A stretch of 53,155 bases of DNA from Lentisphaerota bacterium (GCA_015061775.1 SUVY01000012.1:1-53155), one strand, 5' to 3'; shown: positions 33,899 through 44,139, counted from the first letter of the stretch. The notes: generated from the sequence alone by a model not told the origin. A program made the numbers and translations.

Positions 33899-36358
33899 AT
33901 GAAGTTATTTTCTCAGGCAGTCCCGATTTGGAGCACTTCACAAAACGAAGCATCTGATCAGTACCGGATATTCCGCAAAAAATTCATCATCGACAGCGAT
34001 ACCCGACAGGTTTTTCTTGATATTGCGGCGAACACGACCTTTTGTGCAACAATAAACGGAATCCGTCTGCCGATACAGCAGCTCGCGGACTTTCCCGGAG
34101 ACATATCCGTTTCAAGGCACGACATAACCAGTTTGCTCACTCCGGGAGAAAACATCTTTTCCTGCGAAGTTCATTTTGTCGGAGCTGACTTTTTCACCTG
34201 TTTTGCCGGAAACGCTTTTCTCTGCGCCGAAATCCACGACAACAAGCAAGTGTTTACTGCGACAGACAACTCCTGGAAATGGTGTGTCTCCCCTGATATG
34301 CAATCAGGATTGAACTGCCGCGTCTCTCCGCAGCTGGGATGGGTTTTCTGCAAAGATGCCCGCAAAAGCATCGCCTGGGAACAAATCAGCTTTGATGACT
34401 CGGCATGGTCACATGCAGTATACGTTGACAACTGGAAAAACTGGAAGATGTCTCTGCGCCGTGTTCCACAGCTTACTGAAACACCGGGCAATGGCTTGCA
34501 ATGCATTCCGCAATTCGGATATCTATTGCGTACAAAAGAGGGTGAAACCTTTGCCGTATCAGCGTTTCAAGACTTTCTTTCTCCCCGCCGTCCTGAGGAG
34601 TTTTTTGTTCTTGACGGCCCCGCCCCCAACCGCGTATGGGCAAAGCGGGGAGTCGATTTGAAGCTCAAACCTGTCCCTTTCGACGTTGACGGCTGCTATT
34701 TATTGATAGATACCGGAAGAGAACAAGTGGGATTCCTCGACATCGACATCACCGCTCCCGATGGTGCCGTCATAGATATCTGTCACGGAGAACACCTTGA
34801 GGACGGCAGAGTACGCTCCCGCATCGGAGTCCGTAACTTCACCGACCGTCTGATTTCCAAAGCAGGAAGAAACCGTCTCTTCTACAACCACCGCAGACTG
34901 GGAATGCGCTATATTGAGCTGCATATCACCAACTGCTCAGGCGGAGACATCATCCTTCACTACGCAGGAATTACCCGACTTGAACTGCCGCTTCCGCAGC
35001 AGAGCACGTTTGAATGCCCAGACCGTTCGATACAAAAACTCAATGAACTCTCTTACGATACGCTTAAACTCTGTATGCATGAACACTACGAAGATTGTCC
35101 GTGGAGAGAACAGGCTCTCTACGCCTACGACTCCCGCAACCAGATGCTATACGGTTACTGCATCTGGGGAAATTACAACTTTGCGGCAGTCTCGCTCGAT
35201 CTTCTGGGCAAAAGTTTTGACGGCAAAGATTATATTGAATTAATCGCTCCCGGAAAGTCCGGATTGACTATTCCCATATTCACTATGGTCTGGATAACTG
35301 CAATCTACGAAAACTCTCTTTACAGCGGAAACTGTGAGCTCGCGGAAAAATACCTCTCTCAGATCGATACCATCATCGACTCTGCGCTTGAGCGCACCAT
35401 AGACGATGTTCCTGATCTTTACCATACCGGCTCAGGAAAACGCATCTGGAACTTCTGTGAATGGAACGGCAAACTCAGCCGCCTTGAGGGACATCCGCAA
35501 TCGGCATACAACATTTACCTCTTTGAAGCTCTCAATTCAGCAGCAAAACTCCACAATCTTTTCGGAAACACCGCGCGGCAAACCCAGCTTCTCGCCAAAG
35601 CACAGAAAATCGGCAAAGCAGTCGAAGAGTACTTCTACAACAGCAGTAAGGGGTTCTATGCGGCAAGCAGACACCTTGAAAAGGGAGAAGACGCTGACTT
35701 TGAGATGAACAATGACATCAACTGTGATACCGAAGACATTTTTGATGAGGGATACGAGCACATCCAGCAGATAATGCTCGCCAACGATCTTGTTCCTGAA
35801 GAAAAGAAAGCTGCTCTCATCGAAAACATCCTGTCGGGAAAACTCCGCAGGATAGATCTCAGCGCATTCTGTTACCTGATATCCGGCATGATGAAGTCCG
35901 GAGCCGAAACACGCAGACGCCTTGCGGAACTCATTCCTGAACCGTTTGAATATATGCTGCACAACGGAGCTACAAGCCTGTGGGAAACTGACAAAGTCTT
36001 CGATACTTTCGGCGGCGGCAGTCTCTGCCACGCGTGGAGCAGCGTAATGCCGTACTTCTGCAAACGTTGTATCCTCGGAGTAACTCCGCTTGAACCCGGA
36101 TTCAAAAAGTTTGAAGTCAAACCATATCCCGCCGTACTGGCACAGGCTTCAGGCACAATCCCCACTCCTTACGGCAACATCAGCGTTTCATGGGAAAAAA
36201 CTCCGGATGGCATGTCGGTAGAAGTCACCCATCCGGAAAATCTTGAATGCGTCACATCAGGATACCCTGAGTGCGGAAAAATGGAATTCAAAGTCAACCT
36301 TTACGCGGTCTCTTGCGGCGCGCAGGAATATCGGTCTCCTGCTGTTCCGCAACGCTAA
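33899..36358 (+). CDS. GH78-like alpha-L-rhamnosidase
   Basis: 819 aa. The N-terminal 350 residues are beta-sandwich domains (ATINGIRLPIQQL..., FDDSAWSHAVYVDNW). The middle is the (alpha/alpha)6 barrel: EHYEDCPWREQALYAYDSRNQMLYGYCIWGNY, with the conserved acidic WREQ region, and later GATSLWETDKVFDTFGGGSLCHAWSSVMPYF. The C-terminal beta domain follows (GVTPLEPGFKKFEVKPYP... GTIPTPYGNISVSWEK). This order is typical of family GH78, which removes terminal alpha-L-rhamnose. No signal peptide is visible. GAGG lies 6 nt before the ATG. The last 65 bp overlap the convergent helicase gene. Confidence 0.88.
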   Translation: MKLFSQAVPIWSTSQNEASDQYRIFRKKFIIDSDTRQVFLDIAANTTFCATINGIRLPIQQLADFPGDISVSRHDITSLLTPGENIFSCEVHFVGADFFTCFAGNAFLCAEIHDNKQVFTATDNSWKWCVSPDMQSGLNCRVSPQLGWVFCKDARKSIAWEQISFDDSAWSHAVYVDNWKNWKMSLRRVPQLTETPGNGLQCIPQFGYLLRTKEGETFAVSAFQDFLSPRRPEEFFVLDGPAPNRVWAKRGVDLKLKPVPFDVDGCYLLIDTGREQVGFLDIDITAPDGAVIDICHGEHLEDGRVRSRIGVRNFTDRLISKAGRNRLFYNHRRLGMRYIELHITNCSGGDIILHYAGITRLELPLPQQSTFECPDRSIQKLNELSYDTLKLCMHEHYEDCPWREQALYAYDSRNQMLYGYCIWGNYNFAAVSLDLLGKSFDGKDYIELIAPGKSGLTIPIFTMVWITAIYENSLYSGNCELAEKYLSQIDTIIDSALERTIDDVPDLYHTGSGKRIWNFCEWNGKLSRLEGHPQSAYNIYLFEALNSAAKLHNLFGNTARQTQLLAKAQKIGKAVEEYFYNSSKGFYAASRHLEKGEDADFEMNNDINCDTEDIFDEGYEHIQQIMLANDLVPEEKKAALIENILSGKLRRIDLSAFCYLISGMMKSGAETRRRLAELIPEPFEYMLHNGATSLWETDKVFDTFGGGSLCHAWSSVMPYFCKRCILGVTPLEPGFKKFEVKPYPAVLAQASGTIPTPYGNISVSWEKTPDGMSVEVTHPENLECVTSGYPECGKMEFKVNLYAVSCGAQEYRSPAVPQR

Positions 36359-38099
36359 CTTCATCCTCCCAGATCGAAAGCATATCCCTCAGCTTGCGGC
36401 GGGGAGCGGCTGCATCGCGCTTGCGGTCTTGCGGCTTGCGGTCGGAATTCCTGCGCTCCGACGGCTTACACTCATAGTCAGGAGCTTCATCGCGTTCGCC
36501 GCGTCTTGACGGTCTGCGCTTGTTTCCTGATGCCGGAGCCTCTTCCGGAGCTCCATCATCCACCCGCATAAGCTCCTCTCTTCCGCTGTTGAACGCCTTC
36601 AATATCTGGCGGAGATTTCCCTCGGGAGCCTCTATGCGCGTACAATGGGCATAACAGGCAATCTTTCCGAACCGGCGCAGCGGAAGTCCGCTCCTGTCGG
36701 ATATCTCGATAAGCAGATCGCGTGCCGTCACTCCGTCTGCCTTGCCTTTGGCATAGACCAGCTTGACAAAGTTTTTGCTCTTCTCTGCCTTCTCGGGCTC
36801 TCCGTAGCTCGCTGGATCAAACTCAGAGCCTCCGATCTCTGCGAGCATTGCGGCGATGATCGGCACAGGGTCTCCTGCTGCAAGCTCCTTGGCGAACTGG
36901 TAGTAGCTCTCAGGAATATCCCTTCTGTTCATCCGGTCGGCGAGACGGTTGACCAGTGCTTCGCGCCTCACATTGGCGAGCACCTCGGCTCCGGGAAGCT
37001 GGGAAAGCTTCACTTCGCATTTGGCTTCGCGTATGAGATTCTCATAGCGTCTGCGCTCCCCCGGAGTGAAAAAGGTTATGGCACACCCCTTCTTTCCGGC
37101 GCGCCCGGTACGTCCGGCGCGGTGGATGAAGCTCTCAGGAGTTCCCGGTATCGAATAGTTGACCACATGGGTCAAGTCGCTTATATCTATTCCGCGCGCG
37201 GCGACATCGGTCGCCACCAGCAGATTGAAGCCGCGCTTTTTGAAGCGTTCGATCACCCGGGTACGCTGTGCCTGACTGACCTCTCCGTGCAGGACTTCGA
37301 CGTTGTAACGGGCTGTATTGAGCTTCCCGGCAAGATCATCGGCATCGGTGCGGGTGCGGCAGAAAACAAGTCCGTAAAACTCGGGATAGAGTGCAAGTAT
37401 CCTCATCAGGGCATCGACTTTGTTCTCGCGCTTCACCATATAAGAGAGATGCTCGACCTGGCTTGCCGGAGAGTTGTCCGCATCGACTTTCACCAGACGG
37501 CACTCCGGCATGAAATCGTCGGCTATCTTGCGTATCTCTTCGGGCATGGTTGCGGAAAACATCAGCATTTTGCGTCCGGCTGGAGCTGCGGCAAGCACTT
37601 CGCGGATATCGTCGATAAATCCCATATCCAGCATCTCGTCAGCTTCATCGAGAATAAGGTACTGCAGATTGTCCAATTTCAAAGTTCCGCGGCGCAGATG
37701 GTCGAGCACTCTGCCCGGAGTTCCGACGACGATATCGCACTTCTTGCGGAGCAGACGCATTTGAAGTTCAATAGCTTGTCCTCCGTAGATCGGAACCACC
37801 GCAAGCTGTTTTCCGGAAGATATCCAGTTGAGCTCTTCTGCGACCTGCATACCGAGCTCACGGGTGGGAGTAAGCACCAGCGCGCCGGGAAGTTTTCCCT
37901 GCGGGGAGAGTTTTTCAGCAAGCGGTATTCCGAATGCGGCGGTTTTTCCCGTTCCGGTACGCGCCTGCCCTATCAGGTCGCTCGCTCCCTCGAGCAGAAG
38001 CGGAATTATCATACTCTGGATAGGAGTTGCTTCTACAAAATTCTTTTTTTCCAGCGCACCGAGCGTAAGCTCAGACAGCTGCATCTCTTTAAATGTCAT
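36294..38099 (-). CDS. deaD: DEAD-box RNA helicase, DeaD/CsdA-like
   Basis: 601 aa. Helicase core motifs: GQARTGTGKT (Walker A, residues 44-53), PTREL, DEAD (151-154), SAT (182-184), ATDVAARGIDI and HRAGRTGRAG. Residues about 440-520 match the DbpA-type RNA-binding domain (VKLVYAKGKADGVTARDLLIEISDRSGL...), as in E. coli DeaD. The tail (about 535-601) is Arg/Lys-rich. It helps ribosome assembly or RNA turnover, often in the cold. It is the last gene of the ten-gene transcription unit; its ATG is 2 bp after the BASS gene. Its 3' end overlaps the end of the GH78 gene on the other strand. Confidence 0.92.
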   Translation of the reverse strand: MTFKEMQLSELTLGALEKKNFVEATPIQSMIIPLLLEGASDLIGQARTGTGKTAAFGIPLAEKLSPQGKLPGALVLTPTRELGMQVAEELNWISSGKQLAVVPIYGGQAIELQMRLLRKKCDIVVGTPGRVLDHLRRGTLKLDNLQYLILDEADEMLDMGFIDDIREVLAAAPAGRKMLMFSATMPEEIRKIADDFMPECRLVKVDADNSPASQVEHLSYMVKRENKVDALMRILALYPEFYGLVFCRTRTDADDLAGKLNTARYNVEVLHGEVSQAQRTRVIERFKKRGFNLLVATDVAARGIDISDLTHVVNYSIPGTPESFIHRAGRTGRAGKKGCAITFFTPGERRRYENLIREAKCEVKLSQLPGAEVLANVRREALVNRLADRMNRRDIPESYYQFAKELAAGDPVPIIAAMLAEIGGSEFDPASYGEPEKAEKSKNFVKLVYAKGKADGVTARDLLIEISDRSGLPLRRFGKIACYAHCTRIEAPEGNLRQILKAFNSGREELMRVDDGAPEEAPASGNKRRPSRRGERDEAPDYECKPSERRNSDRKPQDRKRDAAAPRRKLRDMLSIWEDEVSVAEQQETDIPARRKRPRKG

Positions 38100-38101
38100 C
38101 T

Positions 38102-39061
38102 CTACTCTCTTTCAGGATTATTGGACGTCTTTTGAAGGTCGTGGCGGTACATTTGAAAGGCATTCCACAAATTATGCCACAATACGTAACTTGCCGGTCC
38201 GAGTGCCGCTTCGGGAGTTCCGAAATACAGGGCAAGAAAAATGGTGAGCGTAGTATTCTTCTGTCCGAGGGTCTGGCTGGCTTCGCGTTTGAATTCTTTG
38301 CCTCCGAGATATTTTCCGCAGGTGAAATTCACTGCGCAGATGGCGAAACTCACCAATGACACGGTGAGCGCAGTTTGCCAGGTCAACTCTGTATATTGCT
38401 GAAAAAAGCGGGTGCTCTGGGCGGCGATGACGAAAAGTGTACTGCTCCAGAGCATGAACGTCACCATTCCGGGAACCCTCGGAACTCGCCACTTCAAGGA
38501 CGCGCATACCCCGCGCGTCGCCGCCGCGCAGAGCATCGGAAACGCAACAACCAGCAGTATCTGATACAATACGTCAAGGACAAATGACCCCGTAAAATCA
38601 CCGCAGACCAGCGGAATAAGTCCGATAAGAGCGAGATCTATCGCTACGTTGGTGATAACAAAACCGGTCATGACGTACTCCACTTTTCCTTCGAGAAAAT
38701 CCATCACCACAGCCGCTGCATTCGCTGTCGGAGTTATTCCGACAAAAAACGCCGCCAGAGCAAGGTTGCGGTATCCGAGCGCGTTCAAGATAAAGTACGG
38801 AATCAACCCCATCGCTATATTTGCCGCAAGGATCGCAAAGTGGCTGGGGCGCGGAGCAAGTTTTCTGAAGTCTATCTTGAGCAGCACAAAATAGAACATC
38901 ACCATCAGTGCGCCCCTTATATACCACAAGGAGATGTTGATATCTCCCGGGGTACGCCAGGTGCAATGGGTGAAATGCTGGAAAAGTGCTCCGAAAATAA
39001 ACGGCAGCACGATCAATGCCGGCCGCAGCAGCAGCCGGATGTTGGCTTTTCTTTCACTCAT
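38102..39061 (-). CDS. Bile acid:sodium symporter (BASS) family transporter
   Basis: 319 aa with about nine hydrophobic segments. Family marks: FFVGITPTANAAAVV in the fourth segment and EASQTLGQKNTTLTIFLALYF in the cross-over region, corresponding to the ES/QN-type sodium-site motif of BASS/ACR3-like carriers. It would move an organic anion with sodium across the inner membrane; the substrate is unknown. It lies 5 bp after the TPR gene and 2 bp before the helicase gene. Confidence 0.85.
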   Translation of the reverse strand: MSERKANIRLLLRPALIVLPFIFGALFQHFTHCTWRTPGDINISLWYIRGALMVMFYFVLLKIDFRKLAPRPSHFAILAANIAMGLIPYFILNALGYRNLALAAFFVGITPTANAAAVVMDFLEGKVEYVMTGFVITNVAIDLALIGLIPLVCGDFTGSFVLDVLYQILLVVAFPMLCAAATRGVCASLKWRVPRVPGMVTFMLWSSTLFVIAAQSTRFFQQYTELTWQTALTVSLVSFAICAVNFTCGKYLGGKEFKREASQTLGQKNTTLTIFLALYFGTPEAALGPASYVLWHNLWNAFQMYRHDLQKTSNNPERE

Positions 39062-39066
39062 AAAGT

Positions 39067-40185
39067 TTACTTACCGAGTGAAAGATAGTAGTCAAGACGT
39101 CTCTGCGCAGCCTGCATATTGGCTGTGTTGCCCGCCTTTTTCCAGATATCGACACAATGTGTCTGGAACGTCACTGCCTCTCCGAGACGGCAGAGCCGGT
39201 AGGCTGCAGATGCTTTTGCCGCCCAGTAAAGTGCGGTAGTGGATACTGACGCCTTGGACAAATCGATATCTTTGAGCATACGCACAGCGTAATTGACGGC
39301 AGCAGCGTTGTAATGGTGCATCTCGCAAAGGGTGTATGCCATGTGGGAGCGGTAGGTGGGATCGTTGACATTGGCAATGAAGCTTTCCAGCACCTGAGCG
39401 AGGGCATTTGAGAGCCGGGGATCACGCAGAATAAGATCGACCGAAGTGAAATAGAGCCGCGCAAGTTTGGGAGAGCGTTTCAATTCTCGCTCGAGCAGCT
39501 GCCACGCTTCCAGCTTGCGGTTGCGCTGTTCAAGCGAGAAGAGCCGCAACCGCAATGCCGCCGCATTTCCCGGCTCGAGAGTGAGTATCTCATCGACCAG
39601 ATTATTCATCTTGCGGTCATCGTTGTTGCGCAGACAGAGATGAAGCTCTTCCAGCAGCGGAGATATCTTGCGCGCAGCGCGGGCATCAAACTTGCCGGAA
39701 AAGTATCTCTCAGCCATTTCAGGAGCATCGACCGCCTCTCCGCACCAGATTATCCTGCCGTCGGAGTCGGTTGCAAACGCCATGGGATAGAGCGGAGACC
39801 CCGCCATAAAGTTGGCAGTAAGTTTGCGCTCGCGGTCAAAACCTGCGGCTATGCGCTCAACTTTGACTTTTTTCAGCAGAGCTTCGAGGTCGGAACCGTG
39901 ATCCGGAGTGATGATGGCGATGTTTATCTTCTTTCCGTACTTGGCTGCCATGCTCTCAAACATATTGACAGTGGCGGGAGACTGCGGAGCGCGGCAGAGC
40001 ACGAAAACTCCTATTGAGAGTTTTCCTGAGTTGTCCGGATTGTCTTTGGGGAAGGCAAAACGGAAATCCTTTCCTTTGACCCAGGTCACCCGCAGCGGCT
40101 CTTCAGCGGCATCTCCCGGACGCAGAGCAAAAAGCTGGAATGAAACAGCAAATAAACTGATCAGCAACAATAAATTTTTCAACAT
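39067..40185 (-). CDS. Secreted thioredoxin-fold/TPR protein without CxxC
   Basis: 372 aa with a signal peptide (LLLLISLFAVSFQLFA). Residues about 30-160 resemble a thioredoxin/AhpC-like domain (SIGVFVLCRAPQSPATVNMFESMAAKYGKKINIAIITPD), but the redox CxxC is replaced by CRAPQ. The rest (about 175-372) is an alpha-helical tetratricopeptide-like array (LLEELHLCLRNNDDRKMNNLVDEILTLEPGNAAALRLRLFSLEQRN...). The role is unknown, probably periplasmic binding. It sits between aroC and the BASS gene. Confidence 0.75.
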   Translation of the reverse strand: MLKNLLLLISLFAVSFQLFALRPGDAAEEPLRVTWVKGKDFRFAFPKDNPDNSGKLSIGVFVLCRAPQSPATVNMFESMAAKYGKKINIAIITPDHGSDLEALLKKVKVERIAAGFDRERKLTANFMAGSPLYPMAFATDSDGRIIWCGEAVDAPEMAERYFSGKFDARAARKISPLLEELHLCLRNNDDRKMNNLVDEILTLEPGNAAALRLRLFSLEQRNRKLEAWQLLERELKRSPKLARLYFTSVDLILRDPRLSNALAQVLESFIANVNDPTYRSHMAYTLCEMHHYNAAAVNYAVRMLKDIDLSKASVSTTALYWAAKASAAYRLCRLGEAVTFQTHCVDIWKKAGNTANMQAAQRRLDYYLSLGK

Positions 40186-40199
40186 ATCTCAAATTTCCT

Positions 40200-41261
40200 T
40201 TATTTCATACGGCTGCTGCGGGCACACAACAGCAGATCACACAGCACGATCGCCGTCATAGCCTCAACTACCGGAACTATTCTCGGAACGATACAGGGAT
40301 CATGCCTTCCGTTGATCTTCAACGTGCACTCCTGCAAATTTTTATCTATTGTCTGCTGCTCGATCGACACAGACGGAGTCGGCTTCACAGCAACTTTGAA
40401 CTCTATGCGCGAACCGGTGGAAATACCTCCGAGAACGCCTCCGCAACGGTTGGTCTCAAGCTTTCCATCGGCAATAAAGCGGTCGTTGTTTTCGCTGCCG
40501 CGCAGACGGCTTGCTTCAAAACCGTTTCCGAACTCGATACCTTTGACGCTGCCGAGACTCAGCATGGCGTGCGCCAGAAGTGCGTCGAGCTTGTCGAATA
40601 CGGGCTCTCCGAGACCGGAAGGAACGCCGTCAGCGAAACAGGCGACAACTCCTCCGACGCTGTCTCCGCATGAGGCGGCTGAGGCGACTTCGCGCTCCAT
40701 CTCATCTGCCATATTGGGGTCGAATGCGCGCACTACGTTCTTTTCCGGAGCGGATAAATCGATGATCTCTCCGCAGACATTGCCTATCGAAACGGCTCCG
40801 GCGGTAATGTTTACTCCGTATTGACGCAAAATAAGTTTGGCAACGGCTCCGGCGGCGACCCGGGCGGCGGTCTCTCTGCCGGAAGAGCGTCCGCCTCCGC
40901 GGTAATCCCGGAAACCATACTTCATATCGTAGGTGAAATCGGCATGTCCGCTGCGGTAGGTGGAAGCTATATTTGAATAATCTTTGCTGTGCTGATCCTG
41001 ATTGAAGATCATCATGGCAAGACTGGTTCCGGTCGTTTTGTTCTCAAATACTCCGGACATCACCTCTATTTTGTCTGCCTCGCTGCGGGCTGTCGTCATC
41101 TTTGATTGTCCCGGTTTGCGGCGGTCGAGCTCGCTCTGGATAAAATCGAGGTCGAAATCGAGCTGGGCTGGAACTCCATCGATGATAACGCCGATGGCTC
41201 TGCCATGCGACTCACCGAATGTGGTGATTTTGAATATTTTTCCGAAAGTGTTGCCGCTCAT
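40200..41261 (-). CDS. aroC: Chorismate synthase
   Basis: 353 aa, full length for the family. Signature blocks GESHGRAIGVIIDG (N-terminal), YRSGHADFTYDMKYGFRDYRGGGRSSGRETAARVAAGAVA, and GSRIEFKVAVKPTPSV, then RHDPCIVPRIVPVVEAM. It makes chorismate from 5-enolpyruvylshikimate-3-phosphate with reduced FMN, the last step of the shikimate pathway. Its ATG overlaps the stop of aroK (ATGA), so the two are coupled. Confidence 0.97.
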   Translation of the reverse strand: MSGNTFGKIFKITTFGESHGRAIGVIIDGVPAQLDFDLDFIQSELDRRKPGQSKMTTARSEADKIEVMSGVFENKTTGTSLAMMIFNQDQHSKDYSNIASTYRSGHADFTYDMKYGFRDYRGGGRSSGRETAARVAAGAVAKLILRQYGVNITAGAVSIGNVCGEIIDLSAPEKNVVRAFDPNMADEMEREVASAASCGDSVGGVVACFADGVPSGLGEPVFDKLDALLAHAMLSLGSVKGIEFGNGFEASRLRGSENNDRFIADGKLETNRCGGVLGGISTGSRIEFKVAVKPTPSVSIEQQTIDKNLQECTLKINGRHDPCIVPRIVPVVEAMTAIVLCDLLLCARSSRMK

Positions 41262-41794
41262 AAAATACCCTCTTTTTCCAAAAACTCAATAAAACGTTCT
41301 GCCTGATCTTCCGGAGAAAGCTCAGGCGCGGCATTGTAAATGGCATCGCATTTTTTCTTCATTTGCGCTCTGCGTTCGCTGTTTATATCCCGCAATGCCG
41401 CGACGGGATCGCTGTACTTTTCAAGATATGCCGGTACTCCGTTGGCAAAAACCCGCTCACAGGCGGTCTCCTCGGGAATATCTATCATCACAAGCGGGTG
41501 AAGCGCATTCCATGTCTCAGGTGTCACAAACGCGTTGGTGACTGCGCCTCCTCCGAGCGATATTACTTTGTGCCCTGGGTACCCTGAAATCAGGGAGAGC
41601 ACTTCAGACTCCATACGCCTGAACTGCTCTTCTCCGAGTTCTCTGAAAAGCTCCCGCGTTCCCTTGCCGTGGAGTCTTTCAAGCTCCGCATCGGCATCAA
41701 AAAAGGCAAAACCGCACCTCTCTGCGGCAAGTCTGCCCAGAGTGCTTTTGCCGCAATGCTTGACGCCGGCGAGGGTTATCACGGACTTTTCCAT
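41258..41794 (-). CDS. aroK: Shikimate kinase
   Basis: 178 aa from the ATG at 41794. P-loop GVKHCGKST (residues 8-16), then FFDADAELERLHG (shikimate-binding Asp) and ISLGGGAVT. It phosphorylates shikimate using ATP, two steps before chorismate synthase, which follows with a 4-bp overlap. A GTG start at 41803 inside the argB end is also possible. Confidence 0.93.
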   Translation of the reverse strand: MEKSVITLAGVKHCGKSTLGRLAAERCGFAFFDADAELERLHGKGTRELFRELGEEQFRRMESEVLSLISGYPGHKVISLGGGAVTNAFVTPETWNALHPLVMIDIPEETACERVFANGVPAYLEKYSDPVAALRDINSERRAQMKKKCDAIYNAAPELSPEDQAERFIEFLEKEGIL

Positions 41795-41799
41795 ATATA

Positions 41800-42693
41800 T
41801 CACATCACCGAATCAGGACGGACGATCTGAGTTCCGACGCCGGAGGCGGTGAATATCTCAAGCAGCAGAGAGTGGGTAAGTCTGCCGTCGATCATGTGGA
41901 CTTTGTTGATTCCCGAGTCGAGAGCTGAGACGCATCCGGCGATCTTGGGAAGCATACCTCCGGAAAGGATTCCTTTCTGGATAAGTCCCTCGATCTCATC
42001 GGTACGGATGGTTCCGATAAGACTGCTTTCGTCGTTGCAGTCAGCGAGGATTCCGGGAACGTCGCTCATGAATACCAGCTTGCGGGCGTGGAGCGCAGAG
42101 GCGATCTTGCACGCTGCGGTATCGGCGTTGATATTGTAAACATTTCCATCCAATCCGGAGCCGAGCGGAGTCACAACCGGAATAAGATTGCGCTCGATGG
42201 CTTCAAGGATCGGAGTCGGATTCACTCCGACGACCTCACCGACAAAACCGACATCTTCGCCGACACCGGTAACGGGATCGACAGAGAGAGTCTTCTGGGC
42301 TTTGAGGACGGATTTTCCGGAAATTCCGGTGACTTTTCCTCCGGCATCGGTTCCCATCTCGACCAGACTGCGGTTGACAGTATTGTGAAGGACATCATCG
42401 ACGATCTTTATGGTGCGCTCACAGGTGAAACGCAGGCCGTTCACGAATTTGACCGGAATATCCTGACGCTTGAGCTCAGCGGAAATGGCTTTGCCTCCAC
42501 CGTGGACAACGACCGGTTTGATTCCGATAGCTTCGAGCAGGACGATATCGCACATCGTGCGGCGGACGATCTCGGGATCCTCCATCGCGCTGCCTCCGAA
42601 CTTGACCACCATGACGGAGTTGCGGAATTTCTGGATAAAGGGAAGTGCTTCGACCAGAATTTCGGCTTTGCCAATAACATTTTGCATATTCAT
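41800..42693 (-). CDS. argB: Acetylglutamate kinase
   Basis: 297 aa from the ATG at 42693 (AAAGGAG 9 nt upstream). Family marks: VVKFGGSAM, VVVHGGGKAIS, GLRFTCERT, GISGKS, NINADTAACKIASALHARKLVFMSDVPG and GGMLPKIAGCVSAL. It phosphorylates N-acetylglutamate in arginine synthesis; the KxxGG start and the arginine-sensitive N-terminal helix are both present. No other arg gene is in the window. It follows ahcY by 19 bp. Confidence 0.96.
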   Translation of the reverse strand: MNMQNVIGKAEILVEALPFIQKFRNSVMVVKFGGSAMEDPEIVRRTMCDIVLLEAIGIKPVVVHGGGKAISAELKRQDIPVKFVNGLRFTCERTIKIVDDVLHNTVNRSLVEMGTDAGGKVTGISGKSVLKAQKTLSVDPVTGVGEDVGFVGEVVGVNPTPILEAIERNLIPVVTPLGSGLDGNVYNINADTAACKIASALHARKLVFMSDVPGILADCNDESSLIGTIRTDEIEGLIQKGILSGGMLPKIAGCVSALDSGINKVHMIDGRLTHSLLLEIFTASGVGTQIVRPDSVM

Positions 42694-42712
42694 AATATCT
42701 GACTCCTTTATT

Positions 42713-44119
42713 TCAATAGCGGTAATGTTCGTTTTTGTAAGGTCCATCGACGGATACGCCGATGTAATCCGCCTGCTCAGGCGTGAGGCGGGTCAGCTTT
42801 GCTCCGAGCTTTTCAAGGTGGAGACGTGCCACCTCTTCGTCAAGTTTCTTGTCGATGAGATAGACTCCGACGGAACGCTCGGGGTTGTTCTTTATGTCGA
42901 TCTGCGCCAGCACCTGATTGGTGAAGCTGCTGGACATGACAAATGAGGGGTGTCCGGTGGCACATCCGAGGTTGACCAGACGGCCCTCTGCAAGCAGATA
43001 TATGCTGTGTCCGTCCGGAAAAGTGTAACGCGAAACCGGGCAGCTGCTGTCTTTGATCTCGGTTCGTACCACTCCGGGGCACTTCTGGAGCTCGGCGACC
43101 TCGATCTCATCGTCAAAGTGTCCGATATTGCAGACGATCGCCTGATCTTTCATGTTTTTCATGTGCTCAAGGGTGATGATGCGGCAGTTTCCGGTAGTTG
43201 TAACGTAGATATCTGCCTCTGGAAGTGCATCCTCGACTGTCACTACCTGGAATCCCGCCATGCACGCCTGAAGTGCGCAGATGGGATCGACTTCTGTCAC
43301 CAGGACTCTGCCGCGCTCATTGCGCATGGCTTCGGCACAGCCCTTGCCTACATCTCCGTAACCGCAGATACAGACGGTCTTACCTGAAATCATCACGTCG
43401 AGAGCGCGTTTTATTCCGTCGGTAAGACTGTGGCGGCAGCCGTAGATGTTGTCAAATTTGCTTTTGGTCACTGAGTCGTTGACGTTGATAGCCTGAAAGA
43501 GCAGCTTGCCTTCGGCAGCCATCTTTTCGAGGCGGTGGACTCCTGTTGTGGTCTCTTCAGAAACTCCCTTGACTTTGCTTGCAACTTTGTGCCAGTGGCG
43601 GGGATCTTCTGAAAGCACACGTTTGAGCAGAGCATTGATTATTCTCAACTCCTCAACTCCGTTGTCCTCATCGAGGATCGCCGGATCATCTTCGGCGGCG
43701 CATCCGCGATGGATGAGAAGCGTTGCATCGCCTCCGTCATCGACGATCTGATCCGGACCGCTGCCGTCGGGCCAGGTAAGAGCACGGTAAGTGCACTCCC
43801 AATACTCTTCGAGAGTCTCCCCCTTCCAGGCGAACACCGGAATTCCGGAATCCGCTATCGCCGCTGCCGCATGATCCTGCGTGGAAAAAATATTGCAGCT
43901 CGCCCAGCGGACATCGGCGCCGAGAGCGGCAAGAGTCTCGATGAGAACGGCGGTCTGGATGGTCATGTGCAGACTTCCGGATATTTTAACTCCGGCGAGC
44001 GGCTTTGACGCTCCGTATTTTTTCAGAGTAGCCATAAGACCCGGCATTTCGTGGCGGGCGATCTCAAGCTCCTTGCGTCCGAAATCGGCAAGGCTGATAT
44101 CTTTGACTTTATATTCCAT
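42713..44119 (-). CDS. ahcY: Adenosylhomocysteinase
   Basis: 468 aa, the long bacterial form. [18 protein letters not shown] and [15 protein letters not shown] bind substrate; [20 protein letters not shown] holds the catalytic Lys/Asp; [31 protein letters not shown] is the NAD fold. C-terminal [32 protein letters not shown] is the conserved tail with the NAD-contacting Lys and Tyr. It splits S-adenosylhomocysteine into adenosine and homocysteine. Genes for SAM synthesis and probable adenosine salvage precede it in the same transcription unit. Confidence 0.97.
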   Translation of the reverse strand: MEYKVKDISLADFGRKELEIARHEMPGLMATLKKYGASKPLAGVKISGSLHMTIQTAVLIETLAALGADVRWASCNIFSTQDHAAAAIADSGIPVFAWKGETLEEYWECTYRALTWPDGSGPDQIVDDGGDATLLIHRGCAAEDDPAILDEDNGVEELRIINALLKRVLSEDPRHWHKVASKVKGVSEETTTGVHRLEKMAAEGKLLFQAINVNDSVTKSKFDNIYGCRHSLTDGIKRALDVMISGKTVCICGYGDVGKGCAEAMRNERGRVLVTEVDPICALQACMAGFQVVTVEDALPEADIYVTTTGNCRIITLEHMKNMKDQAIVCNIGHFDDEIEVAELQKCPGVVRTEIKDSSCPVSRYTFPDGHSIYLLAEGRLVNLGCATGHPSFVMSSSFTNQVLAQIDIKNNPERSVGVYLIDKKLDEEVARLHLEKLGAKLTRLTPEQADYIGVSVDGPYKNEHYRY

Positions 44120-44139
44120 AACACCGTCTCCTGTCTGTA

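Noticed and set aside
36645-38135. Plus-strand open frame of 496 codons across the helicase gene
   Set aside because: The helicase motifs on the minus strand are complete, and this frame has no recognisable domain or ribosome site.
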